Shown: positions 51,101 to 61,021 of the stretch, piece after piece
Numbering within the stretch: position 1 is the stretch's first letter
Layout of the letters: each line of letters opens with the position of its first letter
Source of the DNA: Allodiplogaster sudhausi
Lineage: Eukaryota; Nematoda; Chromadorea; Rhabditida; Diplogasteridae
Reading direction: 5' to 3'
Assembly (NCBI GenBank): GCA_945643635.1
Contig: CALZFC010000252.1
Span: 1,325,001 to 1,389,000 of the forward strand
Length of the DNA: 64,000 bases
Program-made: the position numbers and the translations under genes
The notes under the pieces: generated by a model
What the model saw: only the letters and a program-made list of their open reading frames with translations
What the model was told of the DNA's origin: nothing
The model's database searches: none

Positions 51101-54100
51101 GAACGAGAAAGAGACAGAGAGGCAGATGAGAGAGAAAGAGAACGAGAAAGAGACAGAGAGGCAGATTAGAGAGAAAGAGAACGAGAAAGAGACAGAGAGA
51201 CAGATGAGAGAGAAAGAGAACGAGAAAGAGACAGAGAGGCAGATGAGAGAGAAAGAGAACGAGTAAGAGACAGAGAGGTAGATGAGAGAGAAAGAGACAG
51301 AGAGGGAGATGAGAGAGAAAGAGAACGAGTAAGAGACAGAGAGGCAGATGAGAGAGAAAGAGACAGAGAGGGAGATGAGAGAGAAAGAGAACGAGTAAGA
51401 GACAGAGAGGCAGATGAGAGAGAAAGAGAACGAGAAAGAGACAGAGAGGCAGATGAGAGAGAAAGAGAACGAGTAAGAGACAGAGAGGCAGATGAGAGAG
51501 AAAGAGAGCGAGAAGGAGACAGAGAGGCAGATGAGAGAGAAAGAGAACGAGAAAGAGACAGAGAGGCAGATGAGAGAGAAAGAGACAGAGAGGCAGATGA
51601 GAGAGAAAGAGAACGAGAAAGAGACAGAGAGGCAGATTAGAGAGAAAGAGACAGAGAGGCAGATGAGAGAGAAGGAGAACGAGAAAAAGACAGAGAGGCA
51701 GATGAGAGAGAAAGAGAACGAGTAAGAGACAGAGAGGCAGATGAGAGAGAAAGAGACAGAGAGGGAGATGAGAGAGAAAGAGAACGAGTAAGAGACAGAG
51801 AGGCAGATGAGAGAGAAAGAGAACGAGAAAGAGACAGAGAGGCAGATGAGAGAGAAAGAGAACGAGAAAGAGACAGAGAGGCAGATTAGAGAGAAAGAGA
51901 ACGAGAAAGAGACAGAGAGGCAGATGAGAGAGAAAGAGAACGAGTAAGAGACAGAGAGGCAGATGAGAGAGAAAGAGAACGAGAAAGAGACAGAGAGGGA
52001 GATGAGAGAGAAAGAGAACGAGTTAGAGACAGAGAGTCAGATGAGAGAGAAAGAGAACGAGAAAGAGACAGAGAGGCAGATGAGAGAGAAAGAGAACGAG
52101 AAAGAGACAGAGAGGCAGATTAGAGAGAAAGAGAACGAGAAAGAGACAGAGAGGCAGATGAGAGAGAAAGAGACAGAGAGGCAGATGAGAGAGAAGGAGA
52201 ACGAGAAAGAGACAGAGAGGCAGATGAGAGAGAAAGAGAACGAGAAAGAGACAGAGAGGCAGATTAGAGAGAAAGAGACAGAGAGGCAGATGAGAGAGAA
52301 AGAGAACGAGAAAGAGACAGAGAGGCAGATGAGAGAGAAAGAGAACGAGAAAGAGACAGAGAGGCAGATTAGAGAGAAAGAGAACGAGAAAGAGACAGAG
52401 AGGCAGATGAGAGAGAAAGAGACAGAGAGGGAGATGAGAGAGAAAGAGAACGAGTAAGAGACAGAGAGGCAGATGAGAGAGAAAGAGAACGAGAAAGAGA
52501 CAGAGAGGCAGATGAGAGAGAAAGAGAACGAGAAAGAGACAGAGAGGCAGATTAGAGAGAAAGAGAACGAGAAAGAGACAGAGAGGCAGATGAGAGAGAA
52601 AGAGAACGAGTAAGAGACAGAGAGGCAGATGAGAGAGAAAGAGAACGAGAAAGAGACAGAGAGGGAGATGAGAGAGAAAGAGAACGAGTTAGAGACAGAG
52701 AGTCAGATGAGAGAGAAAGAGAACGAGAAAGAGACAGAGAGGCAGATGAGAGAGAAAGAGAACGAGAAAGAGACAGAGAGGCAGATTAGAGAGAAAGAGA
52801 ACGAGAAAGAGACAGAGAGGCAGATGAGAGAGAAAGAGACAGAGAGGCAGATGAGAGAGAAGGAGAACGAGAAAGAGACAGAGAGGCAGATGAGAGAGAA
52901 AGAGAACGAGAAAGAGACAGAGAGGCAGATTAGAGAGAAAGAGAACGAGAAAGAGACAGAGAGGCAGATGAGAGAGAAAGAGACAGAGAGGCAGATGAGA
53001 GAGAAAGAGAACGAGAAAGAGACAGAGAGGCAGATGAGAGAGAAAGAGACAGAGAGGCAGATGAGAGAGAAAGAGAACGAGAAAGAGACAGAGAGGCAGA
53101 TGAGAGAGAAAGAGAACGAGTAAGAAACAGAGAGGCAGATTAAAGAGAAAGAGAACGAGTAAGAGACAGAGAGGCAGATGAGAGAGAAAGAGAACGAGTA
53201 AGAGACAGAGAGGCAGATGAGAGAGAAAGAGACAGAGAGGCAGATGAGAGAGAAAGAGAACGAGAAAGAGACAGAGAGGCAGATGAGAGAGAAAGAGAAC
53301 GAGAAAGAGACAGAGATTCAGATGAGAGAGAAAGAGAACGAGTAAGAGACAGAGAGGCAGATGAGAGAGAAAGAGACAGAGAGGCAGATGAGAGAGAAAG
53401 AGAACGAGAAAGAGACAGAGAGGCAGATGAGAGAGAAAGAGAACGGAACGAGAAAGAGACAGAGAGGCAGATTAGAGAGAAAGAGAACGAGAAAGAGACA
53501 GAGAGGCAGATGAGAGAGAAAGAGAACGAGTAAGAGACAGAGAGGCAGATGAGAGAGAAAGAGACAGAGAGGCAGATGAGAGAGAAAGAGACAGAGAGGC
53601 AGATGAGAGAGAAAGAGAACGAGAAAGAGACAGAGAGGCAGATGAGAGAGAAAGAGACAGAGAGGGAGATGAGAGCGAAAGAGAACGAGTAAGAGACAGA
53701 GAGGCAGATGAGAGAGAAAGAGAACGAGAAAGAGACAGAGAGGCAGATGAGAGAGAAAGAGAACGAGAAAGAGACAGAGAGGCAGATTAGAGAGAAAGAG
53801 AACGAGAAAGAGACAGAGAGACAGATGAGAGAGAAAGAGAACGAGAAAGAGACAGAGAGGCAGATGAGAGAGAAAGAGAACGAGAAAGAGACAGAGAGGC
53901 AGATTAGAGAGAAAGAGAACGAGAAAGAGACAGAGAGACAGATGAGAGAGAAAGAGAACGAGAAAGAGACAGAGAGGCAGATGAGAGAGAAAGAGAACGA
54001 GTAAGAGACAGAGAGGTAGATGAGAGAGAAAGAGACAGAGAGGGAGATGAGAGAGAAAGAGAACGAGTAAGAGACAGAGAGGCAGATGAGAGAGAAAGAG

Positions 54101-57100
54101 ACAGAGAGGGAGATGAGAGAGAAAGAGAACGAGTAAGAGACAGAGAGGCAGATGAGAGAGAAAGAGAACGAGAAAGAGACAGAGAGGCAGATGAGAGAGA
54201 AAGAGAACGAGTAAGAGACAGAGAGGCAGATGAGAGAGAAAGAGAGCGAGAAGGAGACAGAGAGGCAGATGAGAGAGAAAGAGAACGAGAAAGAGACAGA
54301 GAGGCAGATGAGAGAGAAAGAGACAGAGAGGCAGATGAGAGAGAAAGAGAACGAGAAAGAGACAGAGAGGCAGATTAGAGAGAAAGAGACAGAGAGGCAG
54401 ATGAGAGAGAAGGAGAACGAGAAAGAGACAGAGAGGCAGATGAGAGAGAAAGAGAACGAGTAAGAGACAGAGAGGCAGATGAGAGAGAAAGAGACAGAGA
54501 GGGAGATGAGAGAGAAAGAGAACGAGTAAGAGACAGAGAGGCAGATGAGAGAGAAAGAGAACGAGAAAGAGACAGAGAGGCAGATGAGAGAGAAAGAGAA
54601 CGAGAAAGAGACAGAGAGGCAGATTAGAGAGAAAGAGAACGAGAAAGAGACAGAGAGGCAGATGAGAGAGAAAGAGAACGAGTAAGAGACAGAGAGGCAG
54701 ATGAGAGAGAAAGAGAACGAGAAAGAGACAGAGAGGGAGATGAGAGAGAAAGAGAACGAGTTAGAGACAGAGAGTCAGATGAGAGAGAAAGAGAACGAGA
54801 AAGAGACAGAGAGGCAGATGAGAGAGAAAGAGAACGAGAAAGAGACAGAGAGGCAGATTAGAGAGAAAGAGAACGAGAAAGAGACAGAGAGGCAGATGAG
54901 AGAGAAAGAGACAGAGAGGCAGATGAGAGAGAAGGAGAACGAGAAAGAGACAGAGAGGCAGATGAGAGAGAAAGAGAACGAGAAAGAGACAGAGAGGCAG
55001 ATTAGAGAGAAAGAGAACGAGAAAGAGACAGAGAGGCAGATGAGAGAGAAAGAGACAGAGAGGCAGATGAGAGAGAAAGAGAACGAGAAAGAGACAGAGA
55101 GGCAGATGAGAGAGAAAGAGAACGAGAAAGAGACAGAGAGGCAGATTAGAGAGAAAGAGAACGAGAAAGAGACAGAGAGGCAGATGAGAGAGAAAGAGAC
55201 AGAGAGGGAGATGAGAGAGAAAGAGAACGAGTAACAGACAGAGAGGCAGATGAGAGAGAAAGAGAACGAGAAAGAGACAGAGAGGCAGATGAGAGAGAAA
55301 GAGAACGAGAAAGAGACAGAGAGGCAGATTAGAGAGAAAGAGAACGAGAAAGAGACAGAGAGGCAGATGAGAGAGAAAGAGAACGAGTAAGAGACAGAGA
55401 GGCAGATGAGAGAGAAAGAGAACGAGAAAGAGACAGAGAGGGAGATGAGAGAGAAAGAGAACGAGTTAGAGACAGAGAGTCAGATGAGAGAGAAAGAGAA
55501 CGAGAAAGAGACAGAGAGGCAGATGAGAGAGAAAGAGAACGAGAAAGAGACAGAGAGGCAGATTAGAGAGAAAGAGAACGAGAAAGAGACAGAGAGGCAG
55601 ATGAGAGAGAAAGAGACAGAGAGGCAGATGAGAGAGAAGGAGAACGAGAAAGAGACAGAGAGGCAGATGAGAGAGAAAGAGAACGAGAAAGAGACAGAGA
55701 GGCAGATTAGAGAGAAAGAGAACGAGAAAGAGACAGAGAGGCAGATGAGAGAGAAAGAGACAGAGAGGCAGATGAGAGAGAAAGAGAACGAGAAAGAGAC
55801 AGAGAGGCAGATGAGAGAGAAAGAGACAGAGAGGCAGATGAGAGAGAAAGAGAACGAGAAAGAGACAGAGAGGCAGATGAGAGAGAAAGAGAACGAGTAA
55901 GAAACAGAGAGGCAGATTAGAGAGAAAGAGAACGAGTAAGAGACAGAGAGGCAGATGAGAGAGAAAGAGAACGAGTAAGAGACAGAGAGGCAGATGAGAG
56001 AGAAAGAGACAGAGAGGCAGATGAGAGAGAAAGAGAACGAGAAAGAGACAGAGAGGCAGATGAGAGAGAAAGAGAACGAGAAAGAGACAGAGATTCAGAT
56101 GAGAGAGAAAGAGAACGAGTAAGAGACAGAGAGGCAGATGAGAGAGAAAGAGACAGAGAGGCAGATGAGAGAGAAAGAGAACGAGAAAGAGACAGAGAGG
56201 CAGATGAGAGAGAAAGAGAACGGAACGAGAAAGAGACAGAGAGGCAGATTAGAGAGAAAGAGAACGAGAAAGAGACAGAGAGGCAGATGAGAGAGAAAGA
56301 GAACGAGTAAGAGACAGAGAGGCAGATGAGAGAGAAAGAGACAGAGAGGCAGATGAGAGAGAAAGAGACAGAGAGGCAGATGAGAGAGAAAGAGAACGAG
56401 AAAGAGACAGAGAGGCAGATGAGAGAGAAAGAGAACGAGAAAGAGACAGAGAGGCAGATGAGAGAGAAAGAGAACGAGAAAGAGACAGAGAGGCAGATGA
56501 GAGAGAAAAAGAACGAGAAAGAGACAGAGAGGCAGATGAGAGAGAAAGAGAACGAGAAAGAGACAGAGAGGCAGACGAGAGAGAAAAAGAACGAGAAAGA
56601 GACAGAGAGGCAGATGAGAGAGAAAGAGAACGAGAAAGAGACAGAGAGGCAGATGAGAGAGAAAGAGAACGAGAAAGAGACAGAGAGGCAGATGAGAGAG
56701 AAAGAGAACGAGAAAGAGACAGAGAGGCAGATGAGAGAGAAAGAGAACGAGAAAGAGACAGAGAGGCAGATGAGAGAGAAAGAGAACGAGAAAGAGACAG
56801 AGAGGCAGATTAGAGAGAAAGAGAACGAGAAAGAGACAGAGAGGCAGATGAGAGAGAAAGAGAACGAGAAAGAGACAGAGAGGCAGATGAGAGAGAAAGA
56901 GAACGAGAAAGAGACAGAGAGGCAGATTAGAGAGAAAGAGAACGAGAAAGAGACAGAGAGGCAGATTAGAGAGAAAGAGAACGAGAAAGAGACAGAGAGG
57001 CAGATGAGAGAGAAAGAGAGCGAGAAAGAGACAGAGAGGCAGATGAGAGAGAAAGAGAACGAGAAAGAGACAGAGAGGCAGATTAGAGAGAAAGAGAACG

Positions 57101-58965
57101 AGAAAGAGACAGAGAGGCAGATGAGAGAGAAAGAGAACGAGTAAGAGACAGAGAGGCAGATGAGAGAGAAAGAGAACGAGAAAGAGACAGAGAGGGAGAT
57201 GAGAGAGAAAGAGAACGAGTTAGAGACAGAGAGTCAGATGAGAGAGAAAGAGAACGAGAAAGAGACAGAGAGGCAGATGAGAGAGAAAGAGAACGAGAAA
57301 GAGACAGAGAGGCAGATTAGAGAGAAAGAGAACGAGAAAGAGACAGAGAGGCAGATGAGAGAGAAAGAGACAGAGAGGCAGATGAGAGAGAAAGAGAACG
57401 AGAAAGAGACAGAGAGGCAGATGAGAGAGAAAGAGAACGAGAAAGAGACAGAGAGGCAGATTAGAGAGAAAGAGAACGAGAAAGAGACAGAGAGGCAGAT
57501 GAGAGAGAAAGAGACAGAGAGGCAGATGAGAGAGAAAGAGAACGAGAAAGAGACAGAGAGGCAGATGAGAGAGAAAGAGAACGAGAAAGAGACAGAGAGG
57601 CAGATGAGAGAGAAAGAGACAGAGAGGCAGATGAGAGAGAAAGAGAACGAGAAAGAGACAGAGAGGCAGATGAGAGAGAAAGAGAACGAGTAAGAAACAG
57701 AGAGGCAGATTAGAGAGAAAGAGAACGAGTAAGAGACAGAGAGGCAGATGAGAGAGAAAGAGAACGAGTAAGAGACAGAGAGGCAGATGAGAGAGAAAGA
57801 GACAGAGAGGCAGATGAGAGAGAAAGAGAACGAGAAAGAGACAGAGAGGCAGATGAGAGAGAAAGAGAACGGAACGAGAAAGAGACAGAGAGGCAGATTA
57901 GAGAGAAAGAGAACGAGAAAGAGACAGAGAGGCAGATGAGAGAGAAAGAGAACGAGTAAGAGACAGAGAGGCAGATGAGAGAGAAAGAGACAGAGAGGCA
58001 GATGAGAGAGAAAGAGACAGAGAGGCAGATGAGAGAGAAAGAGAACGAGAAAGAGACAGAGAGGCAGATGAGAGAGAAAGAGAACGAGAAAGAGACAGAG
58101 AGGCAAATGAGAGAGAAAGAGAACGAGAAAGAGACAGAGAGGCAGATGAGAGAGAAAAAGAACGAGAAAGAGACAGAGAGGCAGATGAGAGAGAAAGAGA
58201 ACGAGAAAGAGACAGAGAGGCAGATGAGAGAGAAAGAGACAGAGAGGCAGATGAGAGAGAAAGAGAACGAGAAAGAGACAGAGAGGCAGATGAGAGAGAA
58301 AGAGAACGAGAAAGAGACAGAGAGGCAGATGAGAGAGAAAGAGAACGAGAAAGAGACAGAGAGGCAGATGAGAGAGAAAGAGAACGAGAAAGAGACAGAG
58401 AGGCAGATTAGAGAGAAAGAGAACGAGTAGCTATGAGTGTTCCTGTTGAGGAGCTCATCTGAACCCGGCCATCACGATCGCCCAATTCCTGCTCGGGAAC
58501 ATCTCCTTCCCTCGTGTCATTCCATACTTCATCGCTCAGGTCATCGGTGGTTTCCTCGGTGCTGCTGCTACATATTTCGGCCATCATGGTCAGTGAGTGG
58601 GAGGAAAAATGGGAGACATGAGATGAGCGGGGCCACGTGACTGCAATACACATCCCACACATTACATTCGTGCATCAAGTCAAAGTGATCAAGTAAACAA
58701 CTATTTCAATTCATCTGTTAGTTAGCAGTTATTCAGTGGAACACTTGAGATAGTTTCCGTTCATTTCACACACAATTTTCTATGAAATTAAAGAGAGCAA
58801 AGGTGAAACGAAAGGCTTTAGATGATCTCTGGAGACTCGACGGAGGGAATCGCCAAGTCTTCGGGCCCCAGGCAACTGCCGGCATGTTTGCCACTTTCCC
58901 CTCTCCTCACATGTCTGTCTGGGGAAGCCTCCTTGATCAGGTACTATCTCTCTCGTTCCCTTCCT

Positions 58966-59004
<39 letters not shown>

Positions 59005-59256
59005 CTCTCCATCCCTCTCCTTCCAGATCATTGGCACAATGATGTTGTCTGGTCTGGTGTGCCTGATCACTGACAAGCGTCACGGCATCCCCCGTGCCCT
59101 GGTTCCTCCCCTCGCCGGCTCCATCATGACTATGGTTGCCATGACTTTCGGCGCGAACGGCGGATTCGCCATCAACCCTGCCAGAGATCTCGGACCGCGT
59201 CTCTTCACTCTCCTCACTTATGGATGGAGTGTCTTCAGGTATTAAGAGTAAGAACG

Positions 59257-59299
<43 letters not shown>

Positions 59300-59564
59300 C
59301 AGTGAGGAAAACGAGATGGTTCCTTGAACTGATGAAACGTACTTGAGCGCGAACAACTACTACTTCTGGATCCCCATCGTTGGGCCAGTGATCGGTGCAA
59401 TTCTTGGAGCATGGGTGTACAAGTTGTTCGTTGGCCTGCATGGATGGAAAGAAGATGCCGACTTCTCTGCCAACCGGGCTGACCACCCCTCAGGACATGC
59501 AGTCTACCCACCACAGGGACCTCCTCAGGCCAAGGGATACAACGTCAGCATTGGCAGAGAATAG
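23558..59564 (+). CDS. Aquaglyceroporin (MIP family), 301 aa, 6 exons across about 36 kb
   Basis: A six-helix membrane channel for water and small solutes such as glycerol. Exons: 23558-23656, 24423-24543, 58451-58588, 58822-58940, 59027-59238, 59348-59564. They total 906 nt, exactly 301 codons plus stop, with all phases agreeing. The first half-helix motif is GAHLNPAIT and the second is FAINPARDLGPRLF. The Asp after the second NPAR is characteristic of the glycerol-conducting subgroup. Helices are visible as LLAECIGTFFLVFIG, IAWGIGFMFAVFLASHV, VIPYFIAQVIGGFLGAAAT, IIGTMMLSGLVCLITD and WIPIVGPVIGAILGAWVY. The gene is extraordinary for intron 2, 24544-58450 (33,907 bp), filled by a minisatellite array. 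Its junctions are well supported: SHVSG|AHLNPA is restored with donor CAG|GTACTT and acceptor TGTTGAG|GAGCTC. Other introns are 86-766 bp. Confidence 0.95.
24118..24174 (+). repeat. (GA)n-rich tract in aquaporin intron 1
   Basis: AAAG, GAGA and GACA repeats on the sense strand, about 370 bp upstream of the giant array and similar in composition (GAGACAGAGAGAG). It may resemble the precursor of the array. Confidence 0.7.
24335..24358. repeat. Short palindrome resembling the foldback-element monomer
   Basis: ATTGTTGGTCAAATGACC followed by AATAAT forms a 24-bp near-perfect palindrome. Its left half equals the monomer (ATTGTTGGTCAAATGA) repeated in the foldback element at 152-1157. It could be a relic end or chance. 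Confidence 0.35.
29474..38240 (+). repeat. Tandem segmental duplication of about 4.4 kb inside the array
   Basis: Identical patterns of open segments recur at offsets of 4363 bp (29474/33837, 30548/34911) and 4403 bp (31714/36117, 32455/36858, 32914/37317). The change in offset (40 bp) fits one extra 39-bp unit plus a 1-bp deletion visible in the first copy near 30865 (GATGAGAAGAAAG). Confidence 0.8.
44973..48085 (+). repeat. Duplicated block with 2225-bp offset inside the array
   Basis: The open-segment patterns beginning at 44973 and 45510 recur at 47198 and 47735, a constant 2225-bp offset. That indicates a block duplication nested in the array. Confidence 0.75.
51492..55900 (+). repeat. 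Duplicated block with 2738-2777 bp offset inside the array
   Basis: Patterns at 51492, 51963 and 52629 recur at 54230, 54701 and 55406 (offsets 2738, 2738, 2777). The 39-bp change equals gain of one full unit in the second copy. Shared rare variants such as GAGCGAGAAGG and GTTAGAGAC support common descent. Confidence 0.8.
58970..59001 (+). repeat. (CT)n microsatellite in aquaporin intron 4
   Basis: A CT run on the sense strand, upstream of the acceptor CCTTCCAG at 59019-59026. Confidence 0.9.
59262..59295 (+). repeat. (GA)n microsatellite in aquaporin intron 5
   Basis: A purine-rich GA run on the sense strand, opposite in orientation to the (CT)n tracts of the other introns. Confidence 0.9.
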
Positions 59565-61021
59565 AGGGCGCACAGGAAATTGAGAGGAATAAAGAGGGAG
59601 AGAGAGAGAGAGAGAGAGTAGTGAGAAAGATCCATCTGCATCCGCTTCTGCATCCCTCCATGGTGCTGCAACGCATGACATAGCCCTTTCTGTTTCAGTT
59701 CTCCCTTCTCCTTGTGTTTCCTTCTTGACCATTCATTATTCAGTTGCCTTGTTGTCCTTTCTTCGTTATCCTTCTTTCATTCACTCAATCAAAGCAAGCC
59801 ACAGGCCAGGTTCTTTCATTAGTCTCCTCAAGCATGAATTTGCATTTCAGATTCATATAATTCATTTATTCTCCTGAAAAGCTGGCCAATTATGTTAGTA
59901 ACGCCAACGATGTTCCCCTGTTGTGTTTGGTTGTGATTGTCTCTCTGCACTCGCTCAGCCTCTTCCCTTGTAAATAAAGTGAACTGCCCTTTGCTTTACC
60001 TCTTCGGTTTTCTACTGATTCGCCTTATGCAATAAGGACTGCTTTTGAAGATCAAATGCATTTTCAATGACCTAGAAATGGAAGAGCACAAGAGCTCATG
60101 AAAAGTGATCTGGGATAATCCGGATGAGTCCATCAACTGGTGAAAGTGCTGTTGTATGACCATCGAAGAGTAGTGAAAGGGGCATCAAAGGGGAAGCTTT
60201 CAATGTGCTACAGGACTTGGATGTGAGCATTCTCTCGCCGGACTACGCGGGGGGCACTCTCGTGGGATTCCGACGCGCTCCTCTCAACAGATGAGAACTC
60301 ACCCATCCCCTCTCATCGCCCTGTCATTCTCCATTTCCGCTATTTCTGTTATCAAATGTTGCCCGCTTGGGATCTTTCACTCAATGCTCTAATGTTTCTT
60401 AAGTTTAATTTCCCTGTGGTAAGCAAATCTGCGCTCTTCATGTAGAATTTGACCAAAAACTAAAGGGATTTCGAATACCAGAAGACATTTAATTTTTATT
60501 TATTCTATATAAGCATTCCTTTGGGCACAGCAAATATATTGCTATCATGCATTGTTCTCTCACCCGCTACGATACTCGAAAAACTAATTGGTAGACTTGG
60601 TGTTTAGATGAAATGTACAATATATTAAAGTCTGTTGAATATAAGGTCAACCAAGAGCTATTGTATAGCATAGTGAGAAGCTGTTACTTACATATATTCG
60701 TTACACTGTTTCGCGAAAAACGCAACTACGAAGGAAAAAGTGGAACCTAGATGAAGGACTATTCGGAGCTGGGTAGTACAAGGTCAGTGGACAGTGAGAG
60801 CATGAAGAGAACATGTTGGGAGAATGGCCAACTAAAGGCAAATGGCAAGAAACTGAAGGTAGATGGCAAGAAAGTTGAGATGAGAATCAATCACGGTTAG
60901 TCAATATGTACAACACTATTTTCAGATTAACACTAAAATAGAAGAGAAAAAATATGATATTAATTTTAATGAAGTCTAACGCAATCTTCAGTATTTTTGT
61001 CCGCTTAGGAATATAAAAAGG
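59565..61021. other. Aquaporin 3' UTR and intergenic DNA
   Basis: No gene is seen. It holds a short (GA)n tract at about 59598-59620 and AATAAA hexamers at 59588-59593 and 59973-59978. The rest is AT-rich with no structure I can support. Confidence 0.5.
59973..59978 (+). terminator. Candidate polyadenylation signal for the aquaporin
   Basis: AATAAA in TTGTAAATAAAGTG, 409 nt after the stop. A second AATAAA lies only 24 nt after the stop (59588-59593), which seems too close to be the main signal. Confidence 0.45.

Larger units (their letters stand above)
24550..58428 (+). repeat. 33.9-kb intronic minisatellite array with higher-order structure
   Basis: The main unit is 39 bp, composed of ATGAGAGAGAAA, GAGAACGAGAAA and GAGACAGAGAGGCAG. 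A common 27-bp unit lacks the middle 12 bp. Dividing length by unit size suggests roughly a thousand units (an estimate, not a count). Recurrent variants are GTAAGAGAC or GTAGGAGAC for GAAAGAGAC, GGGAG for GGCAG, ATTAG for ATGAG, GATAC, GATAG and GAATGAGAATG. Units are multiples of 3, so frames stay open for long stretches and are broken only by the TAA/TAG variants. Larger blocks recur: about 915 bp near 24.9/25.8 kb, 966 bp near 27.8/28.7 kb, about 4363-4403 bp (29.5-33.6 kb against 33.8-38 kb), 1033 bp near 42.1/43.2 kb, 2225 bp near 45/47.2 kb, and 2738-2777 bp near 51.5/54.2 kb. The plus strand is almost entirely purine. It starts 6 bp after the donor and ends 22 bp before the acceptor of aquaporin intron 2. 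Confidence 0.97.

Noticed and set aside
24550..58428. CRISPR-like array of short repeats
   Set aside because: There are no unique spacers. Units are contiguous variants of one another in a eukaryotic intron, which is a minisatellite.
24386..58430. Dozens of plus-strand ORFs of the Met-Arg-Glu-Lys or Arg-Glu-Ala-Asp-Glu type
   Set aside because: All are translations of the intronic repeat units. The array lies between a matching donor and acceptor of the aquaporin gene, so they are not annotated as genes.
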